DNA of 5,911 bases from a bacterium (GCA_030611905.1 JAUWOX010000068.1:1-5911), one strand, 5' to 3'; positions 1 to 4,879 are shown, counted from the first letter of the stretch. Notes: a model not told the origin generated them from the letters alone. Numbers and translations: made by a program.

Positions 1-957
1 TTTGGAGTTTTGGCTGGGTTGATATTGATGTGGATTACAGCTAGATTTGATTATCATAAGTGGAAAAAATGGGCGCCGCTAATGCTTATTGCAACTCTGG
101 TTTTGTTGTTGTTGGTTTTTATTCCGGGTTTGGGTTTTGAGTATGGTGGGGCCAAGCGTTGGATAATGCTGGGATCTGTTTCTGTTCAACCGACTGAAAT
201 TGCCAAGTTAACTTTTTTGTTGTATTTAGTTACTTGGATTGAAAAGAGAATAAAGGGAATTAGAGATTGGAAATTTAGTTTTGTTCCTTTTATGTTGATT
301 TTGGCAGTGGTTGGTGTTTTGATAGTAATGCAGCCTGATATAGGAACGATGTCGGTAATTATCTTGATGGCTATCGTAGTTTATTTTGTGGCTGGGGGTC
401 GTTTGACTCATTTGGCGGTCTTGTGTGCTGGTGGGGTTGGTTTATTGCTGGCTTTGATAAAGATTGCGCCTTATAGAATGTCGAGATTTACTGTGTTTTT
501 AAATCCGGAGCTTGATCCGCAGGGAATTGGTTATCAGATTAATCAATCATTGTTGGCAGTAGGTTCTGGTGGATTATTTGGTCGGGGTTTGGGTAAAAGT
601 GTTCAAAAGCACAATTATCTGCCAGAGGCAACGGGTGACTCTATTTTTGCAGTGATTGCTGAAGAGATGGGATTTGTGAGAGTAGTATTTTTATTATTAT
701 TATTTATTTTATTTGCTTATCTGGGCTATAGGATTGCTAAAAATGCGCCGGATATGTATGGAAAATTAATAGCGGCTGGTATTACTTCTTGGATTATTTT
801 TCAGGCCTTTATTAATATTGGCGCTATGATTGGCTTGATTCCTTTGACTGGTATTCCTTTGCCATTTGTTTCATATGGTGGGTCGGCGATTTTAACGACT
901 TTAGCCGCAACTGGCATTATGTTGAATATATCGAAGCAATCGACGGTGAAAACCTAG
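1..957 (+). CDS. ftsW: FtsW, SEDS-family peptidoglycan glycosyltransferase, 5' end cut by the window
   Basis: This is a polytopic membrane protein of the SEDS family, which polymerises lipid II into glycan strands at the division septum, together with a class B penicillin-binding protein. The frame is open to base 1 and ends at TAG 955-957, giving 318 visible codons. Family members have about 370-400 residues, so roughly the first 60 are missing. Numbering from base 1, visible signatures are KRW.MLG with QPTEIAKL (about 52-70), QPDIGTM (about 111-117), GIGYQINQSLLAVGSGGLFGRG (about 175-196), YLPEATGDSIFAVIAEEMGF (about 206-225) and GIPLPFVSYGGS (about 284-295), with hydrophobic segments between. 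The Asp at codon 637-639 matches the proposed catalytic Asp of the HTD motif, but here the motif reads TGD. The PLTGIPLPF stretch also occurs in RodA and SpoVE. I prefer FtsW because murG and murC follow downstream. A terminator hairpin begins eight bases after the stop. Confidence 0.93.
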   Translation, partial: FGVLAGLILMWITARFDYHKWKKWAPLMLIATLVLLLLVFIPGLGFEYGGAKRWIMLGSVSVQPTEIAKLTFLLYLVTWIEKRIKGIRDWKFSFVPFMLILAVVGVLIVMQPDIGTMSVIILMAIVVYFVAGGRLTHLAVLCAGGVGLLLALIKIAPYRMSRFTVFLNPELDPQGIGYQINQSLLAVGSGGLFGRGLGKSVQKHNYLPEATGDSIFAVIAEEMGFVRVVFLLLLFILFAYLGYRIAKNAPDMYGKLIAAGITSWIIFQAFINIGAMIGLIPLTGIPLPFVSYGGSAILTTLAATGIMLNISKQSTVKT

Positions 958-964
958 GAATCAA

Positions 965-1008
965 AAACGGCTATTATCGACGATAGTAGCCGTTTAATGT
1001 TTGTTTTT
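965..1008 (+). terminator. Rho-independent-type terminator after ftsW
   Basis: An almost perfect inverted repeat spans 965-995. AAACGGCTATTATCG pairs with CGATAGTAGCCGTTT, with one G-U wobble (974 with 986) and the centre at 980, so the innermost pairs probably open into a small loop. An interrupted T-rich tract follows (998-1008). It lies eight bases after the ftsW stop and should end that transcript before the unknown gene. The stem is strong but the T tract is imperfect. Confidence 0.75.
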
Positions 1009-1066
1009 GGCTTATTTAAGCCAATTTTATTTTGGCTTGAGTAAGCCTTTTTTGCTTAAACAAGCC
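1007..1066 (+). repeat. Array of three small GGCTT/AAGCC hairpins
   Basis: Three successive hairpins share the same stem and differ in the loop: TTGGCTT-ATTT-AAGCCAA (1007-1024), GGCTT-GAGT-AAGCC (1034-1047) and GCTT-AAAC-AAGC (1054-1065). Each has a four-base loop and a following T-rich stretch (1025-1033, 1048-1053, 1071 onward). Because the stems are the same, an arm of one hairpin could also pair with the complementary arm of another. The array may serve as back-up terminators that insulate the following promoter, or it may be a small dispersed repeat. The sequence alone does not decide between these. Confidence 0.6.
1034..1053 (+). terminator. Second terminator candidate (middle hairpin of the array)
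   Basis: The five-base-pair stem GGCTT/AAGCC with loop GAGT is followed directly by six T residues (1048-1053). This is the most terminator-like of the three array hairpins. The stem is short, so efficiency may be modest, but it follows the stronger hairpin at 965-995 and would catch read-through from ftsW. Confidence 0.5.
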
Positions 1067-1083
1067 GTAATTTTTTATTTGAG

Positions 1084-1111
1084 TTGACAAGTGCATTGTA
1101 ATTAATATAAT
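1084..1111 (+). promoter_or_regulatory. Consensus sigma70-type promoter for the unknown gene
   Basis: TTGACA at 1084-1089 and TATAAT at 1106-1111 match the -35 and -10 consensus exactly, separated by 16 bases. Transcription would begin near 1118 and leave a leader of about 84 bases before the GTG at 1202. It is the best promoter in the window, and it lies just after the terminator cluster that closes ftsW. Confidence 0.8.
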
Positions 1112-1117
1112 GAAGTA

Positions 1118-1201
1118 TGTTCATTTTATATCGGTGATTTTGGTCAGGCCTTAGGTTGACGCAAGGGGCGTTAATAAGAGGTAGGCCAGCTGGAGGAAAT
1201 C
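1118..1201 (+). promoter_or_regulatory. Structured 5' leader with strong ribosome binding site
   Basis: The leader predicted from the promoter holds a hairpin, TTGACGC (1156-1162) with GCGTTAA (1168-1174) around the loop AAGGG. It is enclosed by a five-base-pair outer helix, GGCCT (1147-1151) with AGGCC (1183-1187). An alternative pairing, TGGTC (1141-1145) with GGCCA (1184-1188), competes with the outer helix. The Shine-Dalgarno GGAGG (1192-1196) sits five bases before the GTG and immediately beside this helix, so folding could affect ribosome access. No known riboswitch class was recognised. A regulatory role is inference. Confidence 0.5.
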
Positions 1202-2050
1202 GTGGCACGACCAAAGGGAAGATTTTTGGGAAATCTAGGGATAGGCTTTGAGTTGTTGAAGAGAATTATGAAGGCAGTACTTGTTGCTGGTGGAAACGAT
1301 CAAGACTTGAGACAGATTCTTACTGAGGGTTCAGAGCTTCCTGGGCGGATTGCTAGCTTGTTAGTTGATGAGAAAAAGAGTTCGGAGGGAGGTATTGGGG
1401 AAAGAAGTGAGATATTGAAAGGAATTGGTGTTGCTTTTGAGATTTTTAAAGCCATGGCTGATGCGGTAGTTTTAAGAGATGGCAATGATAAGAATTTGAG
1501 AAGGCTTTTAATTCCAAATTCGATTTTAGCACTGGAGATTGCGGAATTAATTGCTAATGATAAAGTAAGGATAGAATTTCATCCAATTGAGGTCAAGGGA
1601 GGTCTTACATTACGGCAAATGTTTGATGTTTGTAGATTTGATAAGATAGATTTAGTGAGAAATTCTTTTGGAGTCGAACGAGTACCTATTGAAAAAGCTT
1701 TTAAATTAGAAGATGGGGATTGTGGAAAATTTGAGGTGGCAGTGATTAATTTTGGTCGGAATGTGAGTTGGAGCCATATATCCTGGGTTTTTAGAAAGTT
1801 GGGTTTGTCAAATTTGACAGCAAGGCAATTCTTGGTATTTGCTGCCCAGTATCGTGATCTAGTATTGAAACAACGTGGATTTCCTTGTAAGTTTTTAGCT
1901 TTAGGACACGAATTCGCCTGGGGTCGGAGCGGCGCTGTAGTTGTTTGTTTAAAAAAGGGACATGGCTTATATGAATTGAGTGTTACTGACAGAATTCATC
2001 TTTTACCTTCAGGACCTTCTGTTTTGGGTGTTCGTCCGATTAAAGATTGA
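1202..2050 (+). CDS. Unknown protein with duplicated N-terminal domain, between ftsW and murG
   Basis: This is a 282-residue protein that I cannot assign to a named function. The GTG start is chosen because GGAGG lies five bases upstream and a consensus promoter precedes it. Residues 13-58 and 76-121 are an internal duplication: without gaps I count 18 identities in 46, including a GND..LR core at 31-37 and 94-100. The C-terminal part (about 140-282) has an N-terminal basic/aromatic stretch, an LxFAAQY helix near 211-217, FLALG at 231-235 and VLGVRP near the end. From memory this tail resembles a family of hypothetical proteins that is multi-copy in Patescibacteria, but I could not check that. 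There is no signal peptide or membrane segment, so it is probably cytoplasmic. Its own promoter and terminators on both sides make it a stand-alone unit inside the cell-wall cluster. Confidence 0.85.
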   Translation: MARPKGRFLGNLGIGFELLKRIMKAVLVAGGNDQDLRQILTEGSELPGRIASLLVDEKKSSEGGIGERSEILKGIGVAFEIFKAMADAVVLRDGNDKNLRRLLIPNSILALEIAELIANDKVRIEFHPIEVKGGLTLRQMFDVCRFDKIDLVRNSFGVERVPIEKAFKLEDGDCGKFEVAVINFGRNVSWSHISWVFRKLGLSNLTARQFLVFAAQYRDLVLKQRGFPCKFLALGHEFAWGRSGAVVVCLKKGHGLYELSVTDRIHLLPSGPSVLGVRPIKD

Positions 2051-2059
2051 TCTCTACTA

Positions 2060-2082
2060 GGCGCATAATGCGTCTTTTTTTT
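2060..2082 (+). terminator. Rho-independent terminator of the unknown gene
   Basis: A compact stem, GGCGCA (2060-2065) with TGCGTC (2069-2074) including one G-U pair and a three-base loop, is followed by eight T residues (2075-2082). It starts ten bases after the TGA and is a textbook intrinsic terminator, so murG probably needs a promoter of its own. Confidence 0.88.
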
Positions 2083-2115
2083 GTGGGTTGTAAATAAATT
2101 AGCTTTATTGTGAAT

Positions 2116-2144
2116 TTGTAAAAACTTGTGTTTTATAGTATATT
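2116..2144 (+). promoter_or_regulatory. Promoter for murG, placed for a leaderless transcript
   Basis: TTGTAA at 2116-2121 and TATATT at 2139-2144 are separated by 17 bases. Transcription would start about seven bases after the -10 element, at or next to the A of the murG ATG (2151). There is no Shine-Dalgarno sequence before that ATG, which fits a leaderless mRNA. An alternative -10, TATAGT at 2134-2139, lacks a well-spaced -35 (TTGTGA at 2108 would need a 20-base spacer). The region is AT-rich, so chance matches are possible. Confidence 0.5.
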
Positions 2145-2150
2145 TAGTAT

Positions 2151-3230
2151 ATGAAAATATTATTGGTTGGTGGCGGCACTGGTGGGCATGTGATGCCAAT
2201 TTTGGCAGTAGTAAGGCAAATTAAGCGTTTGAAAAAAGACGTTGATTTTTTGTTTATTGGAACAGAAAAAGGTCCAGAAGCTAAATTGGCTAGAGAGGCT
2301 GGGATTAAGTTTAAATCTGTTTTAGCGGGGAAGATGAGACGATATTTGTCTTTTAAAAATGTTATTGATTTTTTTAAAGCACCGATTGGTATTTGGCAAG
2401 CTCGTGTTATTGCTAGGGAATTTAAGCCAGATGTATTATTTAGTAAGGGTGGATATGTAAGCGTGCCAACTGTTTTGGCTTGTCATAAATTGGGTGTGCC
2501 GATAATTTTGCATGAGTCTGATGTTAGGCCGGGTCGGGCAAATTTATTTATGGCTAAATATGCTGACAAGGTTGCTTTGGGTTTTGAGCAGGCTAAAAAG
2601 TATTTTAAGGGGTTTGAAAATAAATGTGTAGTGACTGGAAATCCGGTTAGGTCTGAAATTTTAGATGGAAGCACTAAGAGGGGTTATGTAAAATTTGGTT
2701 TGGAATATGATAAGCCGGTTTTGTTGGCAATGGGTGGGAGTCAAGGAGCGAAGCGGGTGAATGAATTGGTAAGTGAGATTTTGCCGGAGTTGTTGAAAAA
2801 GTGGCAAGTTGTTCATTTGACTGGTGACTTACGAACTGAAGAACGAAAGAACTTACGAACTGATGGATTAACGGACTATCATTCATTTAAATTTTTAGAT
2901 GCGCAGGAGATGGGAGATGTAATGGTGTGTGCGGATTTAGTTGTTTCGCGGGCAGGGGCAAATAGTTTGGCTGAAATTGCTAGTTTGGGTCGGCCGTCAA
3001 TTTTGATTCCTTATCCATATGCGGTTGGTGATCATCAAAAATTAACTGCTGAAGTTTTTGAGAATGTTGGGGCTAGTGTTGTTTTGAATGAGGATGGATC
3101 GACTGGGGAGAAATTATTAGAAAAGATTGATGGGGGTGATTTGGAGGAGATGGGGATGAGGGCTTTGGGGTTGGCAAAGGCGGATGTTGGTAAGATTTTG
3201 GCTGAAGAGATTTTAAAATTTGGGAAATAA
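2151..3230 (+). CDS. murG: MurG, lipid II-forming GlcNAc transferase
   Basis: MurG transfers GlcNAc from UDP-GlcNAc to lipid I on the cytoplasmic face of the membrane, making lipid II, the substrate of FtsW. The 359 residues match the usual length (about 355). Visible in order are the glycine-rich loop GGGTGGHVMP (7-16) with its conserved His, SKGGYVSVP (98-106), HESDVRPG (121-128), VTGNPVR (161-167), the second-domain loop MGGSQGAKRVNE (194-205) and the donor-binding SRAGANSLAEIASLGRPSILIP (266-287) with its conserved Glu. HESD replaces the common HEQN. The variable loop after VHLTG (221-225) is encoded by a degenerate 8-bp repeat. No Shine-Dalgarno precedes the ATG, and the first residues align with the family start. 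Terminators upstream and a - strand gene downstream separate it from ftsW and murC. Confidence 0.96.
   Translation: MKILLVGGGTGGHVMPILAVVRQIKRLKKDVDFLFIGTEKGPEAKLAREAGIKFKSVLAGKMRRYLSFKNVIDFFKAPIGIWQARVIAREFKPDVLFSKGGYVSVPTVLACHKLGVPIILHESDVRPGRANLFMAKYADKVALGFEQAKKYFKGFENKCVVTGNPVRSEILDGSTKRGYVKFGLEYDKPVLLAMGGSQGAKRVNELVSEILPELLKKWQVVHLTGDLRTEERKNLRTDGLTDYHSFKFLDAQEMGDVMVCADLVVSRAGANSLAEIASLGRPSILIPYPYAVGDHQKLTAEVFENVGASVVLNEDGSTGEKLLEKIDGGDLEEMGMRALGLAKADVGKILAEEILKFGK
2825..2880 (+). repeat. Degenerate 8-bp tandem repeat inside murG (seven units)
   Basis: Read in steps of eight from 2825, the units are TGACTTAC, GAACTGAA, GAACGAAA, GAACTTAC, GAACTGAT, GGATTAAC and GGACTATC, roughly GAACTNAN. 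A perfect 13-bp direct repeat, ACTTACGAACTGA, occurs at 2827-2839 and 2851-2863, three units (24 bases, eight codons) apart. It encodes about residues 226-243 of MurG (DLRTEERKNLRTDGLTDY). The segment is richer in A and C than the G/T-rich gene around it. Confidence 0.75.
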
Positions 3231-3251
3231 AAAAAGCCTTTTGATAGGCTT
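3229..3251 (-). terminator. Terminator of the - strand small gene
   Basis: The six-base-pair stem AAGCCT (3234-3239) with AGGCTT (3246-3251) encloses a six-base loop. Read on the - strand it is followed by a run of T (complement of the A run 3229-3235), as in an intrinsic terminator. The arm includes part of that gene's TAA stop. In the + direction the bases after the stem (ATTG) are not T-rich, so it would be a poor terminator for murG, although it begins four bases after the murG stop. Confidence 0.65.
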
Positions 3252-3564
3252 ATTGAGAAGGTGCAAGGACGTCGAGGGCGTTAAGGAGCATAAGTAGTTT
3301 TTTTTGATCAATTTTGGATTCATTGTCTGGATTGGGTAATACTTGGATCGAAGTGGTAAAGAGTAGTTGTTCTTGGAATGGCAGTCCTTCTATAGCATCT
3401 TTGACTAGTGTATCTGTTGAGACAGATTTTTTCAGATCAGCGAATCCGAGTGTTGGTGCCAATGGATGTTCGAGTAGATTTTTTTGTGAGTTTAGAAATG
3501 CTTCTAGTTTTTGGAGTTGTTGTAGATCTAGATCAAGAGTGAGCGTGAGTGTTACTTGTCTCAT
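3250..3564 (-). CDS. Small unknown protein, antisense orientation between murG and murC
   Basis: This is a 104-residue protein of unknown function and the only likely gene here on the - strand. Support for it being real: ATG at 3562-3564, an AGGAGG ribosome binding site five bases before it, a promoter at 3608-3635 and a terminator hairpin at its end. The protein starts with alternating Thr/Leu and Asp/Leu residues (TLTLTLDLDL, 5-14), suggesting a beta strand, followed by a Leu/Gln-rich helix (about 15-34). The rest is polar, Leu-rich and rather acidic. No signal peptide, membrane segment or catalytic motif is visible. Its leucines are mostly CTA and CTC, whereas the neighbours use TTG and TTA. 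This agrees with the strand composition bias seen from the other strand. The overlapping + frame 3314-3595 is Ser/Cys-rich without such signals and is taken as a shadow. Confidence 0.72.
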   Translation of the reverse strand: MRQVTLTLTLDLDLQQLQKLEAFLNSQKNLLEHPLAPTLGFADLKKSVSTDTLVKDAIEGLPFQEQLLFTTSIQVLPNPDNESKIDQKKLLMLLNALDVLAPSQ

Positions 3565-3569
3565 TTTGC

Positions 3570-3575
3570 CCTCCT
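3570..3575 (-). promoter_or_regulatory. Ribosome binding site of the - strand gene
   Basis: On the - strand this reads AGGAGG and lies five bases before the ATG at 3564-3562. It is one of the best Shine-Dalgarno sites in the window and is the main argument that this frame, rather than the opposite one, is translated. Confidence 0.75.
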
Positions 3576-3585
3576 CGGCTGGTGT

Positions 3586-3615
3586 TTGTATTTAGAGAGT
3601 TTAATTAAATATATT
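3586..3615 (+). promoter_or_regulatory. Weak promoter candidate for murC
   Basis: TTGTAT at 3586-3591 and TATATT at 3610-3615 are 18 bases apart, giving a start near 3622 and only a few bases of leader before the GGAG at 3623-3626. The upstream gene runs the other way, so murC needs a nearby promoter. This is the best match I see, but the AT-rich context makes it uncertain. Its -10 overlaps the -10 of the - strand promoter. Confidence 0.35.
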
Positions 3616-3635
3616 CTATTTTGGAGAAATGTCAA
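3608..3635 (-). promoter_or_regulatory. Promoter of the - strand small gene
   Basis: On the - strand a perfect -35 TTGACA (complement of 3630-3635) and a -10 TATATT (complement of 3608-3613) are separated by 16 bases. Transcription would begin near 3601, leaving a leader of about 36 bases with AGGAGG near its end. The -35 element overlaps the murC start codon region. Confidence 0.6.
3623..3626 (+). promoter_or_regulatory. murC: Ribosome binding site that decides the murC start
   Basis: GGAG at 3623-3626 lies eight bases before the ATG at 3635 but only two before the ATG at 3629. Spacing favours 3635. The two-residue shorter protein also begins close to the usual MurC N-terminus, just ahead of the nucleotide-binding loop. 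Confidence 0.65.
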
Positions 3636-4879
3636 TGAATTTTAATAAAATTAAAAAAGTTTATTTTATCGGTATTGGCGGGATTGGTGTGTCTGCTTTG
3701 GCGCGGATTTTTTTGAAACAAGGAAAGCAGGTTTATGGATCTGATTTAGCTGAAAGCGTGGTGACAAAAGATTTAGAAAAGTTAGGAGCCAATATTTTTG
3801 TTGGGAAGCATGAGGTGGGGAATTTATCAGAGGATGTTGATTTAGTAATTCATACGGTGGCGGTTCAAGAAGATAATCCAGAGTTAGTTAGGGCAAAAGA
3901 GTTGGAAATTAAGACAATGAGTTATCCGCAGGTTGTTGGAGAATTGACTCGTGATAAATATTTAATAGCTGTGGCTGGGACACATGGAAAAACAACAACA
4001 ACAGCAATGATTGGATTGATGTTGGAAAAAGCTGGTTTGGATCCGACTGTTATTGTTGGTTCTAATATTAAAGAGTTTAATGGCAATGCTAGAGTTGGCA
4101 AGAGCAAGTATTGGGTCATTGAAGCAGATGAGTATCGTCGAGCGTTTTTGAACTATTATCCAACAATTGCGGTAGTTTTAAATATTGAATTTGATCATCC
4201 GGATTGTTATAAGGATTTAGCCGATGTTGAAGAAGCATTTGAAAAATTCGTTAGTCGAGCTAAACATACTGTTGATCATCCAGAGAGATTAAAAAATGAT
4301 TTAGATCTAAAATTAAAACTTCCAGGTAAGCATTATTTATATGATGCTTTGGCTGCGGAGCAAGTGGGCAAGATTTTGAAAATTGACAATGAGATTATCA
4401 AAGAAAGTTTGGAAAATTATCAAGGATCATGGCGTAGATTTGAGTTTAAAGGTGAGATAAATAATGTTATAATAATAGATGATTATGCGCATCATCCAAC
4501 TGAAGTGAAGGCGACTTTGAAAGCGGTTAAAGAAAAGTATCCTGATAAAAATATAGTTTGTGTTTTTCAGCCGCACCATATTGATAGATTTAATGCTTTG
4601 TTTGATGATTTTGTGGAGAGTTTTGATGATGCGGATAAGGTTGTGATGACGGATTTGTATCATGTGGCTGGACGGGAACCAGTTATTAGCTACCAGTTAC
4701 CAGTTACTAGTGAACAGTTGACGGAGAGGATTGGGGAGAAGGCAGTTTATGTCGGGGGGTTGGATGAGGCTGTTGAGTGGTTGGAGGGGAATGTTAAGTC
4801 GGGGGATGTAGTGATTACAATGGGGGCTGGGGATGTTACTGAAGTCAGTGATAAGTTGGTTGAGAAATTAAGAAATTAG
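3635..4879 (+). CDS. murC: MurC, UDP-N-acetylmuramate--L-alanine ligase (compact form)
   Basis: This cytoplasmic ATP-dependent ligase adds L-Ala to UDP-MurNAc, the first amino acid of the stem peptide. From the start at 3635 it has 414 residues (416 from the in-frame ATG at 3629). Visible in order: YFIGIGGIGVSALA (10-23), the UDP-MurNAc-binding fold; AGTHGKTTTT (114-123), the ATP P-loop; EADEYRRAF (164-172); NIEFDHPD (184-191), including metal/ATP residues; LPGKH (229-233); DDYAHHPTE (282-290); FQPHHIDRF (311-319) in place of the common FQPHRYTR; and GAGD (397-400). Only about 50 residues separate NIE from LPGKH, against about 99 in E. coli MurC as I recall it, so part of the central domain seems missing. 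A 7-bp repeat encodes residues about 348-362. The C-terminus and stop lie in another short repeat. The key motifs are intact, so it is probably active. Confidence 0.95.
   Translation: MNFNKIKKVYFIGIGGIGVSALARIFLKQGKQVYGSDLAESVVTKDLEKLGANIFVGKHEVGNLSEDVDLVIHTVAVQEDNPELVRAKELEIKTMSYPQVVGELTRDKYLIAVAGTHGKTTTTAMIGLMLEKAGLDPTVIVGSNIKEFNGNARVGKSKYWVIEADEYRRAFLNYYPTIAVVLNIEFDHPDCYKDLADVEEAFEKFVSRAKHTVDHPERLKNDLDLKLKLPGKHYLYDALAAEQVGKILKIDNEIIKESLENYQGSWRRFEFKGEINNVIIIDDYAHHPTEVKATLKAVKEKYPDKNIVCVFQPHHIDRFNALFDDFVESFDDADKVVMTDLYHVAGREPVISYQLPVTSEQLTERIGEKAVYVGGLDEAVEWLEGNVKSGDVVITMGAGDVTEVSDKLVEKLRN
4678..4719 (+). repeat. Degenerate 7-bp tandem repeat inside murC (six units)
   Basis: From 4678 the units are ACCAGTT, ATTAGCT, ACCAGTT, ACCAGTT, ACTAGTG and AACAGTT. 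Six heptamers make 42 bases, or 14 codons, so the frame is kept. They encode about residues 348-362, VISYQLPVTSEQL, in the C-terminal ligase domain between AGREP and the following helix. Strings such as YQLPVTS recur in translated heptamer repeats of other bacteria (recalled, not checked). Confidence 0.75.

Noticed and set aside
1007..1066. CRISPR-like array
   Set aside because: The repeats are only short hairpin stems, unevenly spaced (25 and 19 bases), with no spacers of regular length and no cas genes in view.
1186..1193. Palindrome CCAGCTGG as an operator
   Set aside because: Eight bases of perfect palindrome are too little to claim a protein-binding site, and half of it belongs to the leader helix and the Shine-Dalgarno region.
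958..2100. Transposon ends around the unknown gene
   Set aside because: Apart from a short GACGCA complementarity I found no terminal inverted repeats, target-site duplication or transposase.
1996..2199. A 67-codon - strand frame across the gap between the unknown gene and murG
   Set aside because: It overlaps a strong terminator, the murG promoter and the murG start, and has no ribosome binding site that I could see. It looks like a chance frame in AT-rich DNA.
3314..3595. A 93-codon + strand frame opposite the small - strand gene
   Set aside because: It is rich in Ser, Cys and Arg, and no Shine-Dalgarno or promoter was seen for it. The opposite frame has promoter, AGGAGG and terminator.
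3629..3634. First in-frame ATG of murC as the start
   Set aside because: The GGAG site is only two bases away from it, while the ATG at 3635 has a normal spacing of eight. The difference is only two residues.
4427..4663. A 78-codon - strand frame inside murC
   Set aside because: It lies wholly within a well-supported gene, is rich in Ile, Asn and Tyr as expected from antisense of this composition, and lacks start signals.
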